Source: Dyella flava
GTDB lineage: Bacteria > Pseudomonadota > Gammaproteobacteria > Xanthomonadales > Rhodanobacteraceae
Direction: 5' to 3'
Length of the DNA stretch: 64,000 bases
Assembly: GCF_016904955.1 (NCBI RefSeq)
Contig: NZ_JADIKE010000039.1
Location: 558,001 to 622,000, forward strand
Notes under the pieces: generated by a model
What the model was told of the DNA's origin: nothing
Database searches by the model: none
What the model saw: the letters and a program-made list of their open reading frames with translations, nothing else
Translations under genes and position numbers: made by a program
Shown here: positions 26,090 to 34,813 of the stretch, piece after piece
Layout: every line of letters begins with the position of its first letter
How positions within the stretch are numbered: position 1 is the stretch's first letter

Positions 26090-27259
26090 ATGAACAGTCC
26101 TCTCGACCGCGATTCCTGGCTGGCCACTCTCCGTCAGCGCGTAGCTGAAATCTCACCTGCCGAGGCCCTCGCTCAGCAGGCGCAAGGCGCGCTGCTGATC
26201 GACGTGCGGGAAGAGAACGAGCGCGCAGCGGGTTCACCGACTGGCGCCCTTGCGCTATCGCGGGGCTTCCTCGAGCTGCGCATTGAAGACAACGAGCCCA
26301 ACCGCGATCGCCCCATCGTGACCTTGTGCGCCAGCGGCAGGCGATCGCTGCTTGCCGCGGAAGCGCTGCAGCGCATGGGTTATCGCCATGTGGTCTCTGT
26401 GGCCGGCGGTTACGACCGCTGGAAGAGCGAAGGCTTGCCGGTCACGGCTGGGAATCTCGATGCGGACGCGTCGGAACGCTACGCCCGGCAATTGCGCTTG
26501 CCCCAGGTGGGCGAGGCAGGGCAACTCAAGCTCAACCAGGCGAAGGTCGTCTTGCTCGGCGCAGGTGGCTTGGGTGCGCCGGCGGCGCTGTATCTCGCCG
26601 CCGCCGGAGTAGGGCAGCTGACGTTGATCGATGACGATCGTGTCGAGCGTTCGAATCTTCACCGCCAGGTGATTCATGCGGATGCGCGCGTCGGCATGGC
26701 GAAGACCGAATCCGCGCGAATGAGCTTGAACGCGCTGAATCCACGCATTCAGGTGGAACTGCGCAGCGAGCGCCTGCGTGCCGGCAATGTCGAGCATCTG
26801 CTCGGTGGCCATGATCTGGTGATCGACGGCGCCGACAATTTTCCTGCGCGCTATTTGCTCGCTGCAGCGACGCGCCGCTTGAAGATGCCGATGGTTTACG
26901 GCGCCGTCGAGCGATTTGCCGGGCAAGTCAGCGTGTTCGATCCGCGTCGTGACGATTCCCCATGCTATCGCTGCCTGTTCCCCGAGCCGCCCAGCGCGGC
27001 GGATGCCCCCAATTGCAGTGAAGCGGGTGTGCTCGGTGTACTGCCGGGTATCGTCGGCCTGTTGCAGGCAACCGAAGCCTTGAAGTTGATCCTTGGCATC
27101 GGCGAGCCATTGGTTGGCCGCCTATTGTCCTTCGATACGCTGGGCATGCATTTTCGCGAAACACGCCTGCCGCGCGATCCTGCATGCCCGGGTTGCAACC
27201 CGCAGGCGGTGTTCAAGGGCTACGAGGACATCGCGCAATGGTGCGCGGCGGCAGGTTAG
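26090..27259 (+). CDS. moeB: Rhodanese-ThiF/MoeB fusion: sulfur-carrier protein adenylyltransferase
   Basis: 389-residue E1-like enzyme with the rhodanese domain at the N-terminus (about 15-115; active-site loop CASGRRS with Cys at about 81) and the MoeB/ThiF adenylation domain at about 125-385 (GAGGLGAPAALYLAAAGVG, the R-finger in SNLHRQ). The thioester-region Cys is in NCSEAGVLG, and two CxxC pairs (CYRC, CPGC) form the zinc site. Such enzymes activate and sulfurylate carrier proteins (MoaD, ThiS or CysO) for molybdopterin or thiamine synthesis. In most MoeB-rhodanese fusions (for example MOCS3) the rhodanese is at the C-terminus; here it is N-terminal. Which carrier it serves is not shown; none is adjacent. 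The stop overlaps the convergent acetyltransferase by 4 bp. Confidence 0.88.
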   Translation: MNSPLDRDSWLATLRQRVAEISPAEALAQQAQGALLIDVREENERAAGSPTGALALSRGFLELRIEDNEPNRDRPIVTLCASGRRSLLAAEALQRMGYRHVVSVAGGYDRWKSEGLPVTAGNLDADASERYARQLRLPQVGEAGQLKLNQAKVVLLGAGGLGAPAALYLAAAGVGQLTLIDDDRVERSNLHRQVIHADARVGMAKTESARMSLNALNPRIQVELRSERLRAGNVEHLLGGHDLVIDGADNFPARYLLAAATRRLKMPMVYGAVERFAGQVSVFDPRRDDSPCYRCLFPEPPSAADAPNCSEAGVLGVLPGIVGLLQATEALKLILGIGEPLVGRLLSFDTLGMHFRETRLPRDPACPGCNPQAVFKGYEDIAQWCAAAG

Positions 27260-27819
27260 GCGAGATCGCCGGGCAGCAGGCCATAGATCACGGCGTCCTG
27301 CGACTGTCCGTGTAGAAATACACGTTGCCGCGCCACACCCTCGCGCTTGGCGCCGATGCGTTCCGCGCAGCGCTGGCTGGCGAGATTGCCGATGGCTGCG
27401 ACAATCTCTATCCGTCGCAACGCGAGTGCTTCGAACCCGAATGCCGCCACCGCACGCCCGGCGAACGTCGCATAACCTTGGCCGGTGGCGGAAAGACGCA
27501 GCCAGTAGCCGAGGTTGGCTCGCAGATCACGCGCATCCAGTTGATTCAGACCGATGCCGCCAACCAGCCGATGCTGCCGGTCGAACAGGGCGAAGGCGTA
27601 ATCCTCCCCTTCATCCCAGCTCCGTTGGCAGAACGCCACCCACTTGTGTGCTTCGTTCAGGTCGTAGCCGGCATGACACCATGGCAGCCATCGGCCGACG
27701 CTTTCCATGGACTCCTGCACGGCCTCGTGCAAGGCTGGCGCGTAGTCTTCGCGCCAGGGGCGCAGCGACAGCGATGGGGTCTCGAGTATGACCGGGCTGG
27801 GGCGCGACTGAGCGGACAT
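27256..27819 (-). CDS. GNAT acetyltransferase (RimJ/RimL-like)
   Basis: 187 residues from ATG 27819 (MSAQSRPSPVILETPSLSLRPW). Acetyltransf_3-type fold: L-x-L-R-x-W opening, VGGIGLNQLDARDLRANLGYWL and ATGQGYATFAGRAVAAFGF (acetyl-CoA pyrophosphate loop of the Q/R-x-x-G-x-G/A type), then LRRIEIVAAIGNLASQRCAERIGAKREG. Proteins like this acetylate the N-terminus of ribosomal proteins or small amines; the target is unknown. Divergent from folD with a 67-bp gap; overlaps the moeB 3' end by 4 bp. Confidence 0.88.
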   Translation of the reverse strand: MSAQSRPSPVILETPSLSLRPWREDYAPALHEAVQESMESVGRWLPWCHAGYDLNEAHKWVAFCQRSWDEGEDYAFALFDRQHRLVGGIGLNQLDARDLRANLGYWLRLSATGQGYATFAGRAVAAFGFEALALRRIEIVAAIGNLASQRCAERIGAKREGVARQRVFLHGQSQDAVIYGLLPGDLA

Positions 27820-27886
27820 GGCAGCAGGTTTGTGCGGGCAACAGGGAGTCAGGATAATGTCGCGCTTTGCGGGGCAGGAAAACACC

Positions 27887-28741
27887 ATGAGTGCACGCAT
27901 CCTCGATGGCAAACGCATCGCGCAGGAAGTGCTGGAACGCATCGGCAAGCGTGTGAGCGAGCGCAAAGCACAGGGCAAGGCCGAACCCGGCCTGGCGGTG
28001 GTCCTGGTGGGTGACGATGCCGCGTCTTCGGTCTACGTACGCAACAAGCGCAAGGCCTGTCATCAGGTGGGGTTCCGTTCCTTCGATTACGACCTGCCGT
28101 CCAGCACCAGCCAGGAAGAACTGTTTGCCCTGATCGATCGTCTCAACGCCGAGCCGTCCGTACACGGCATCCTGGTGCAGTCACCACTACCGGAGCACAT
28201 CGACGAGGACGCCCTGGTCGACCGTATCGACCCGAACAAGGATGTGGATGGCTTCCAGGCGGTGAATGTCGGCCGTCTCGCGCTACGCCGGTTCGGCCTG
28301 CGTCCGTGTACCCCCAAGGGTGTCATGACCCTGCTGGGCCATACCGATCGCCCGGTACGTGGGCAGCACGCGGTGGTCGTCGGTGTTTCCAACCACGTCG
28401 GACGCCCGCTGGTGCTTGAACTGCTGATCGCCGGCTGCACCACTACTTGCTGCCATCGCTTTACCCGCGATCTGGAAGGCTATGTGCGGCAGGCTGACAT
28501 CCTGGTGGTGGCGGTGGGCAAACCAGGGCTGGTCAAAGGCGAGTGGATCAAGCCGGGCGCGGTCGTGGTGGATGTCGGCATCAACCGTCTGGACGACGGC
28601 CGTCTGGTCGGTGACGTGGACTTCAATGTGGCTTCGCAACGCGCCAGCTGGATTACGCCGGTGCCCGGCGGTGTTGGCCCGATGACCGTGGCGACGTTGA
28701 TGGAAAACACGCTGGAGGCGGCCGAGGCACGCGATCCTTGA
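27887..28741 (+). CDS. folD: Bifunctional methylenetetrahydrofolate dehydrogenase/cyclohydrolase
   Basis: 284-residue enzyme that interconverts methylene-, methenyl- and formyl-tetrahydrofolate. Key parts are present: the catalytic Lys/Tyr region (DDAASSVYVRNKRKAC), GILVQSPLPEHID, DPNKDVDGF and the NADP-binding PVRGQHAVVVGVSNHVGRP. This last motif normally reads VVGRSxxVGxP; here it is VVGVSNHVGRP, so the Arg that helps bind the NADP phosphate is replaced by Val. PGGVGPMTVATLMENT closes the protein. ATG 27887 gives the usual family length; the upstream frame has no similarity. Confidence 0.96.
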   Translation: MSARILDGKRIAQEVLERIGKRVSERKAQGKAEPGLAVVLVGDDAASSVYVRNKRKACHQVGFRSFDYDLPSSTSQEELFALIDRLNAEPSVHGILVQSPLPEHIDEDALVDRIDPNKDVDGFQAVNVGRLALRRFGLRPCTPKGVMTLLGHTDRPVRGQHAVVVGVSNHVGRPLVLELLIAGCTTTCCHRFTRDLEGYVRQADILVVAVGKPGLVKGEWIKPGAVVVDVGINRLDDGRLVGDVDFNVASQRASWITPVPGGVGPMTVATLMENTLEAAEARDP

Positions 28742-28788
28742 TTCTTACTCTCCGTTGGGAGAGAGGTGAGGGGAACTTCGCGACCAAA

Positions 28789-28818
28789 TTAGCTTTAGGG
28801 GCCGCTCCCGCGTATAAT
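28789..28818 (+). promoter_or_regulatory. Candidate sigma70 promoter of guaB
   Basis: Perfect -10 hexamer TATAAT (28813-28818) preceded at 18 bp by a weak -35-like TTAGCT (28789-28794). It would start transcription about 20 bases before the guaB ATG at 28845. No PurR-like palindrome is obvious. Confidence 0.6.
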
Positions 28819-28844
28819 CTCCTCTTTGGAGCGAGACTTTTCGC

Positions 28845-30302
28845 ATGCGTATCCTCGCCGAGGCCCTCACCTACGACGACGTCTACCTCGTCCCGGCCCA
28901 CTCTCAAATTTTACCGCGTGACGTGGACACCTCCACGCGGCTTACGCGGAATCTTCGACTGAACATCCCTATCGTGTCCGCCGCCATGGACACGGTCACC
29001 GAAGCGCGGCTCGCCATTACCATGGCGCAAAACGGTGGCATGGGCATCATCCACAAAAACATGACCGCCGAGCAGCAGGCCGCCGAAGTGCGCCTGGTGA
29101 AGAAGTTTGAAGCGGGTGTCATCCGCAGTCCGATCACGGTCGGTCCGCACACTTCGATTCGCGACGTGCTCAAGCTGACCCGCGCACACAACATTTCCGG
29201 CGTGCCGGTCGTGGAAGGTGAGCAGTTGGTCGGCATCGTTACCAGCCGCGATCTGCGTTTCGAGCGCAAGCATGACGATCCGGTGCGCAACATCATGACG
29301 CGCCAGGACAAGCTGGTCACAGTGCGCGAAGGTGCCAGCCAGGATGAAGTGCTGCAACTGCTGCACAAGAACCGCATCGAAAAGGTGCTGGTGGTCAACG
29401 ATGCGTTTCAGCTGCGTGGCCTGATCACTGTCAAAGATATCCAGAAAGCCCGCGACAACCCGAACGCCGCCAAGGACAGGCACGAGCGTCTCGTCGTTGG
29501 TGCGGCAGTCGGCGTGGGCGGCGATACCGAACAACGCGTCGAAGCACTGGTTGATGCCGGTGTGGACGTAATCGTGGTCGATACCGCGCATGGTCATTCG
29601 CAGGGCGTCATCGAGCGCGCCGCATGGGTGAAGAAGCAGTATCCGCAAGTGCAGGTGATCGCCGGCAACATCGTTACGGGTGAAGCTGCACGTGCGCTGC
29701 TGGATGCGGGCGTCGATGCGGTAAAGGTTGGCGTGGGTCCTGGTTCGATCTGCACCACGCGTGTGGTGGCTGGCGTGGGTGTGCCGCAGATCACGGCCAT
29801 CGACCTGGTTGCGACGGCGCTGAAGGACGAGATCCCGCTGATTGCCGACGGCGGTATTCGCTACTCGGGCGATATTCCCAAGGCGCTGGCCGCCGGCGCG
29901 TCCACCGTGATGCTCGGCTCGATGTTCGCCGGCACCGAAGAATCTCCTGGCGAAGTCGAATTGTTCCAGGGGCGTTCCTACAAGAGCTATCGCGGCATGG
30001 GTTCACTCGGTGCGATGGCGCTCGGTTCCAAGGATCGTTACTTCCAGGACGAAGCCGACGCCGACAAACTGGTGCCGGAAGGCATCGAAGGCCGCGTGCC
30101 GTACCGTGGCCCACTGCGCAACATCATTCACCAGCTGATCGGCGGCCTGCGCGCGTCGATGGGCTATCTCGGTGCAGCGACCATTGACGATGTGCGCAAC
30201 AAGGCGCAGTTCGTCAAAGTGACCGCGGCCGGTGTGACCGAAGCGCATCCGCACGATATCCAGATCACCAAGGAAGCGCCGAATTACCGGCTCAATTCCT
30301 GA
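28845..30302 (+). CDS. guaB: Inosine-5'-monophosphate dehydrogenase
   Basis: 485-residue enzyme converting IMP to XMP, the committed step to GTP. TIM-barrel halves flank a tandem CBS (Bateman) domain at about 90-200. The substrate loop with the catalytic cysteine is GPGSICTTR (about 298-306), and the flap carries SKDRYFQ and the RG pair typical of IMPDHs (EGIEGRVPYRG). N-terminus AEALTYDDVYLVPAHS is standard. guaA follows after 117 bp, the usual order. Confidence 0.98.
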   Translation: MRILAEALTYDDVYLVPAHSQILPRDVDTSTRLTRNLRLNIPIVSAAMDTVTEARLAITMAQNGGMGIIHKNMTAEQQAAEVRLVKKFEAGVIRSPITVGPHTSIRDVLKLTRAHNISGVPVVEGEQLVGIVTSRDLRFERKHDDPVRNIMTRQDKLVTVREGASQDEVLQLLHKNRIEKVLVVNDAFQLRGLITVKDIQKARDNPNAAKDRHERLVVGAAVGVGGDTEQRVEALVDAGVDVIVVDTAHGHSQGVIERAAWVKKQYPQVQVIAGNIVTGEAARALLDAGVDAVKVGVGPGSICTTRVVAGVGVPQITAIDLVATALKDEIPLIADGGIRYSGDIPKALAAGASTVMLGSMFAGTEESPGEVELFQGRSYKSYRGMGSLGAMALGSKDRYFQDEADADKLVPEGIEGRVPYRGPLRNIIHQLIGGLRASMGYLGAATIDDVRNKAQFVKVTAAGVTEAHPHDIQITKEAPNYRLNS

Positions 30303-30320
30303 TCGGAGCATGCGTGAGCG

Positions 30321-30367
30321 GCAGCGGCGCGTTGCAACGATGCTGGTCGTTGCTGCGTAGCCGCTGC
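30321..30367 (+). terminator. Nested stem-loop between guaB and guaA (attenuator-like)
   Basis: Outer stem GCAGCGGC (30321-30328) / GCCGCTGC (30360-30367) encloses a second perfect stem GCAACGA (30334-30340) / TCGTTGC (30347-30353), followed by TTCGTTT. It starts 18 bp after the guaB stop. The weak T-run suggests partial termination or an mRNA-processing structure rather than full separation of guaB and guaA. Confidence 0.5.
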
Positions 30368-30419
30368 TTCGTTTCCGGTTGACGCCCTTCCATTTCCGTT
30401 TCTTGTTTACCTGGCCGCC

Positions 30420-32000
30420 ATGACCAATATCCATAGCGACAAGATCCTCATCCTCGACTTCGGCGCGCAGTACACCCAGCTGATCGCGCGACGCATCCGC
30501 GAGATCGGCGTCTATTGCGAGATCTGGGCCTGGGACCATAACCCGGCCGAGATCGCCGCGTTCGGTGCCAAGGGCATCATCCTGTCCGGCGGACCGGAGT
30601 CGACCACGGTACACGGCGCACCCGAGGCCCCGCAGGAAGTGTTCGATTCGGGCCTGCCGATCCTGGGCATCTGCTACGGCATGCAGACACTGGCCGCGCA
30701 GTTGGGCGGTGCGACGGAAGCAGCCGATGCGCGTGAGTTCGGACATGCGAGGGTGGACGTGGTCGCTTCCGACAAGCTGTTCACCGGCCTCAGCGATCAT
30801 GATTCCTGCCACGCACTCGACGTATGGATGAGTCATGGTGACCACGTTGCCAAGGCGCCGCCGGGCTTCACCGTCACGGCCCTCACCGATCGCATTCCGG
30901 TGGCCGCGATGTCCAATGAGGCCAAACGCTGGTACGGCGTGCAATTCCATCCGGAAGTGACGCACACCAAGCAGGGCAATGCCTTGCTTAAGCGTTTCGT
31001 GACGGAAATCTGCGGGTGCCAGACGCTCTGGACCGCTGCGCAGATCATCGACGACCAGATCGCCCGCGTGCGCGAGCAAGTCGGCAAGGATCATGTGCTG
31101 CTGGGCTTGTCCGGCGGCGTGGATTCCTCGGTCGTCGCGGCGTTGCTGCACCGTGCGATCGGCGACCAGCTCACCTGCGTGTTTGTCGACACCGGTCTCC
31201 TGCGCTGGCAGGAAGGTGATCAGGTCATGGCAACCATGGCCCAGCACATGGGCGTAAAGGTCATTCGCGTCAATGCCGCCGAGCGTTATTTCAAGGCGCT
31301 GGAAGGTGTGGCCGACCCGGAAGCCAAGCGCAAGATCATCGGCCGCCTGTTTGTGGAGATCTTCGACGAGGAGTCGGCCAAGGTCACCGCCGCTGGCCAT
31401 GGCCAGGTGAAGTGGCTGGCGCAGGGCACCATCTATCCGGACGTGATCGAGTCGGCCGGCAGCAAGACCGGCAAGGCGCACGTGATCAAGAGCCATCACA
31501 ACGTTGGCGGCCTGCCGGAGCACATGAAGCTCAAGCTGGTCGAGCCGTTGCGCGAGTTGTTCAAGGACGAGGTGCGTCGTATTGGCGTGGAACTCGGCCT
31601 GGCGCGCGAGATGGTTTATCGCCACCCGTTCCCCGGCCCGGGTCTGGGTGTACGCATCCTGGGTGAGGTGAAGGCCGAGTACGCCGAGTTGCTGGCGCGG
31701 GCGGATGCGATCTTTATCGAGGAACTGCGCAAGGCTGATCTCTACGACAGCGTCAGCCAGGCCTTTGCCGTCTTCCTGCCGGTGAAGTCGGTGGGTGTCG
31801 TGGGCGATGCCCGCGCCTACGAATGGGTCATCGCCCTGCGTGCGGTCGAGACCATCGATTTCATGACGGCGCACTGGGCGCACTTGCCATACGACTTCCT
31901 TGGCACGGTTTCAAATCGTATTATCAATGAGTTACGCGGTGTTTCTCGTGTCGTTTATGACATAAGCGGCAAGCCGCCCGCCACCATTGAGTGGGAATAA
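30420..32000 (+). CDS. guaA: GMP synthase (glutamine-hydrolysing)
   Basis: 526-residue enzyme converting XMP to GMP. N-terminal class I glutamine amidotransferase with the nucleophile in GICYGMQ (Cys about 86) and the HPEVTHT histidine/glutamate pair; ATP-pyrophosphatase domain with the P-loop GLSGGVDSSV (about 229-238); C-terminal dimerisation domain ending KPPATIEWE. Complete family length and termini. Confidence 0.98.
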   Translation: MTNIHSDKILILDFGAQYTQLIARRIREIGVYCEIWAWDHNPAEIAAFGAKGIILSGGPESTTVHGAPEAPQEVFDSGLPILGICYGMQTLAAQLGGATEAADAREFGHARVDVVASDKLFTGLSDHDSCHALDVWMSHGDHVAKAPPGFTVTALTDRIPVAAMSNEAKRWYGVQFHPEVTHTKQGNALLKRFVTEICGCQTLWTAAQIIDDQIARVREQVGKDHVLLGLSGGVDSSVVAALLHRAIGDQLTCVFVDTGLLRWQEGDQVMATMAQHMGVKVIRVNAAERYFKALEGVADPEAKRKIIGRLFVEIFDEESAKVTAAGHGQVKWLAQGTIYPDVIESAGSKTGKAHVIKSHHNVGGLPEHMKLKLVEPLRELFKDEVRRIGVELGLAREMVYRHPFPGPGLGVRILGEVKAEYAELLARADAIFIEELRKADLYDSVSQAFAVFLPVKSVGVVGDARAYEWVIALRAVETIDFMTAHWAHLPYDFLGTVSNRIINELRGVSRVVYDISGKPPATIEWE

Positions 32001-32015
32001 GAGAATCAATGGCTT

Positions 32016-32032
32016 GGCGCGTCATTCGCGCC
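32016..32032 (+). other. Small hairpin between guaA and tadA
   Basis: Perfect 6-bp inverted repeat GGCGCG-TCATT-CGCGCC, 15 bp after the guaA stop, not followed by a T-run. Directly after it a 10-codon frame (32033-32065) begins with ATG and ends before tadA; it has no ribosome-binding site that I can see, so I do not call it a leader peptide. Confidence 0.3.
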
Positions 32033-32075
32033 CATGAAAAACACCTACATTAAGAACATCATCTAACCATCTGAA

Positions 32076-32570
32076 ATGGCTGACGAATCGACCAGCAATC
32101 AAGTCGCGCCTGCGTTCAGTGCCGAAGATGAGGCGTTCATGCGCCGTGCGCTGCAGTTGGCCGAGCATGCGCGCGATGCCGAGAACGAAGTCCCGGTCGG
32201 TGCGGTGCTGGTGCAGGACGGACAGATCGTCGGCTTGGGCTGGAACCGCAATATCACCCTGCATGACCCCACCGCCCATGCGGAAATCATGGCGCTGCGC
32301 GCGGCGGGCGAAAAACTGGCGAATTACCGTATTGTCGGCGCCACCTTGTACGTAACACTGGAACCTTGTGCGATGTGCGCCATGGCGCTGGTGCATGCCC
32401 GCATCGGCCGGGTCGTGTACGGCACCACCGATCCGAAAACCGGCGCTGCCGGCAGCGTGTTCGATACGCTGATTTCCGACAAGCACAACCACCAGGTCGA
32501 GGTTCAAGGCGGTTTGCTGGCCGATGAATCGGCGGTGTTACTGCGCGATTTCTTCCGCGCGCGCCGTTGA
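32076..32570 (+). CDS. tadA: tRNA-specific adenosine deaminase
   Basis: 164-residue zinc deaminase that makes inosine at the wobble position of tRNA-Arg(ACG). Zinc ligands and the proton-shuttling Glu are in HAEIMALR (His/Glu about 68-70) and EPCAMCAMA (two Cys about 99-102). ATG 32076 gives a short polar N-terminal extension. Its last 33 bp overlap the convergent sirtuin gene in another frame. Confidence 0.95.
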   Translation: MADESTSNQVAPAFSAEDEAFMRRALQLAEHARDAENEVPVGAVLVQDGQIVGLGWNRNITLHDPTAHAEIMALRAAGEKLANYRIVGATLYVTLEPCAMCAMALVHARIGRVVYGTTDPKTGAAGSVFDTLISDKHNHQVEVQGGLLADESAVLLRDFFRARR

Positions 32571-33422
32571 CGCTTCACGCAGGAAAGCCAGTGCTTCGGC
32601 GCAAGGCTGCTCCACTTTCAGGCTCAGCAGCGGATCGGCTCGCGTGCGCCCAAGATTGACCGCGGCGACCGGCTTGCCGGCTTTCGCCGCGGCATGCACA
32701 AACCGGTAACCCGAAAACACCATCAGCGACGATCCCACCACCAGCACGGCGTCGGCATCTTCCAGCGCCTGCATGGCTTCTGCGACGCGATCACGCGGCA
32801 CGTTTTCGCCAAAGAACACCACGTCCGGCTTCAGCACGCCGCCGCACTGCGGACAGGGCGGCACTGCAAACGTGTTGAAATCGTGGCCCTCCAGATCGGC
32901 ATCGCCGTCCGGTGCATTGGTGGCATCGAGTTTCGCCCAGGCTGGATTGAGCTGTAGTAAAGCCTGCTGCAGCGCATGCCGGGGCGAACGCTGTTCGCAA
33001 CCCGTGCAGCGCACCGTGTCCAGGCGACCGTGCATGTCCAGCACCTGCCGACTACCCGCGCGTTGATGCAGGCCATCCACATTCTGGGTCAGCAATAGCT
33101 GCACCTTGCCAAGCTGTTCGAGCCTGGCCAGCGCGTGATGGGTATCGTTCGGCACGGCATATCCAAAGCGGCGCCAGCCGACCAGGCTACGCGCCCAGTA
33201 GCGTTTGCGGGTCAGCTCTTCGCCCATGAAGGCCTGATAGGTCACCGGTTGTGCACGCTTCCAGCCACCATTGGCGTCCCGATAATCCGGGATGCCCGAA
33301 TCGGTGCTGCAACCGGCGCCAGTCAACACGAATAGCCGCTGATGCCTGCCTACGAAATCACGTAAAGCATCGTCGCCGGCCAGGTTCGGTCCATTCGTCG
33401 TGATGCTTTGATCAAATGCCAC
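32538..33422 (-). CDS. cobB: NAD-dependent protein deacylase (sirtuin)
   Basis: 294-residue Sir2-family enzyme that removes acyl groups from lysines using NAD+. Visible motifs: NAD-binding GAGCSTDSGIPDYR (about 35-48), the TQNVDGLHQRAG segment, catalytic His in LDMHGRL, a zinc module CTGCEQ...CPQCGG, and KPDVVFFGENVP, VVGSSLMVFSG. The GAGCSTDSGIPDYR form and length near 290 resemble the bacterial SirTM/mitochondrial SIRT4-like class more than E. coli CobB, so lipoamidase-type activity is possible. Tail-to-tail overlap with tadA. Confidence 0.92.
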   Translation of the reverse strand: MAFDQSITTNGPNLAGDDALRDFVGRHQRLFVLTGAGCSTDSGIPDYRDANGGWKRAQPVTYQAFMGEELTRKRYWARSLVGWRRFGYAVPNDTHHALARLEQLGKVQLLLTQNVDGLHQRAGSRQVLDMHGRLDTVRCTGCEQRSPRHALQQALLQLNPAWAKLDATNAPDGDADLEGHDFNTFAVPPCPQCGGVLKPDVVFFGENVPRDRVAEAMQALEDADAVLVVGSSLMVFSGYRFVHAAAKAGKPVAAVNLGRTRADPLLSLKVEQPCAEALAFLREASTARAEEIAQ

Positions 33423-33525
33423 GTCCTACCTCGTTTTTAGGGCCTAATAGGGCTTGCGTTGACGTGTATCTTGCAGGCATTGAATACCCTCGGCATAACC
33501 ACGCCAGTCTTATTGGAAAACCGCC

Positions 33526-34203
33526 ATGAATGTCCTGCTATTTGGTGCCACCGGCATGGTTGGACAAGGTGTCCTGAGAGAGTGCCTTGAGGCGCCGGAT
33601 GTGGCTTTGGTCCAGACCGTCGGGCGTCTGGCGACCGGACAGCGGCATCCCAAGCTGAGGGAGGTCGTGCAGGCGGATCTTTTTGACAGTGCCGCCATCG
33701 CCGGCGAACTGCAGGGCTTCGACGCCTGTTTCTTCTGCCTCGGCGTTTCCTCAGCCGGTATGGACGAGGCCGGTTATACGCGGTTGTCTTACGACCTGAC
33801 GCTCTCCGTGGCGAGAACCCTGGCTTCGCGCAATCCCGGCATGACCTTTGTCTATGTATCCGGAGCAGGCACCGACAGTACCGAACACGGCCGCAGCATG
33901 TGGGCCAGAGTCAAAGGGCGTACCGAAAATGCCCTGCAGCGGTTGCCGTTCAAAGCGGTGTATCTGTTTCGTCCCGGCATTATCCAGCCTTTGCACGGCA
34001 TACGTTCCAAGACATCGTCGTATCAGCTTTTTTATAGCCTGACCAAACCACTGTTGACGCCACTGCGCCGGCTGTTGCCGAACGTGATTCTTACGACGCA
34101 GCTCATGGGTCAGGCAATGTTGAATGCGGCTCGGCACGGCGCGCCGAAGGCGGTGCTGGAAACGGCGGATATCCGGACCTTGGCGACACGGACGCGTGTT
34201 TGA
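33526..34203 (+). CDS. NAD(P)-binding Rossmann-fold protein (HTATIP2/YbjT-like)
   Basis: 225-residue atypical short-chain dehydrogenase/NAD(P)H-binding protein: dinucleotide motif LLFGATGMVGQGVLRECL (about 4-21), CFFCLGVSSAGM, TFVYVSGAGTDS. It lacks a clear YxxxK pair, so it may be a sensor or an oxidoreductase of unknown substrate. Divergent from the sirtuin gene (103 bp gap) and followed 160 bp later by a universal stress protein. Confidence 0.82.
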   Translation: MNVLLFGATGMVGQGVLRECLEAPDVALVQTVGRLATGQRHPKLREVVQADLFDSAAIAGELQGFDACFFCLGVSSAGMDEAGYTRLSYDLTLSVARTLASRNPGMTFVYVSGAGTDSTEHGRSMWARVKGRTENALQRLPFKAVYLFRPGIIQPLHGIRSKTSSYQLFYSLTKPLLTPLRRLLPNVILTTQLMGQAMLNAARHGAPKAVLETADIRTLATRTRV

Positions 34204-34363
34204 CGATGCGTTGCAGCAAAGCCTATCGGCGATAACTCCTGCGCCGGGTGTAAAATCGCGACAAGTCCACGAGCACGGGCGACATGTTTGTCGCGGTGAC
34301 GTTGGAACACGGTCTGGTGAGTGCGGTGCGTTCGAAAAGGATCCGCGGATCCGAGGAGGCATC

Positions 34364-34801
34364 ATGTTCTCGCATATCCTGATTCCTACCGATGGCTCCG
34401 AGCATGCCTTGCATGCCGCAAAAATCGGCATCGAACTTGCGCGTAAAGTGGACGCGCGTATCTACGCCTTTCACGTACTGGCGCCGCTCGCCGCAGTGGC
34501 CTATTTCTCTGATGTGATCCAGCACGCCGAGGACTCCTACACCGATAGGGCGATCGCTCGCGCCCAGGTACATCTGGCGGATATTCGGGCTATGGCGAAG
34601 CAGGCCGGCCTGGAAGCTGACGGCGGTTATGCGTTCGATCGTCGTCCTTATGTGGCGATTATCGGTGCCGCCAAGCAACAGCACTGCGATCTGATCGTGA
34701 TGAGCACGTATGGCTATGCCACGCTCGATCGCATTCTGCTGGGCAGTGAAACGAATCGGGTACTGAGTTGCTGCGATATTCCGGTGCTGGTTTGCCACTG
34801 A
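34364..34801 (+). CDS. Universal stress protein (UspA family)
   Basis: 145-residue Usp domain: MFSHILIPTDGSEHALHAAKIG at the N-terminus and the nucleotide-binding stretch near the C-terminus (LIVMSTYGYATLDRILLGSETNRVL), a variant of the GxxGxxxxxxGS ATP loop. ATG 34364 is preceded by an excellent GAGGAGG. The open frame runs further upstream but has no Usp similarity. Likely a cytosolic stress or dormancy protein; it neighbours a CHAD protein, which may reflect polyphosphate- or stress-related function, but that is guesswork. Confidence 0.9.
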   Translation: MFSHILIPTDGSEHALHAAKIGIELARKVDARIYAFHVLAPLAAVAYFSDVIQHAEDSYTDRAIARAQVHLADIRAMAKQAGLEADGGYAFDRRPYVAIIGAAKQQHCDLIVMSTYGYATLDRILLGSETNRVLSCCDIPVLVCH

Positions 34802-34813
34802 ATGCGCGGCGCA

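Noticed and set aside
28742..28844. Purine riboswitch before guaB
   Set aside because: The 103-bp leader is too short after the TATAAT promoter and shows no conserved three-way-junction sequence.
30003..31883. 626-codon open frame on the minus strand across guaB/guaA
   Set aside because: It is antisense to two unmistakable genes (GuaB, GuaA) and its translation is Arg/His/Gln-rich with no domain; a shadow of high-GC codon use.
32033..32065. Ten-codon possible leader peptide before tadA
   Set aside because: No ribosome-binding site and no run of a regulatory amino acid codon; too short to support.
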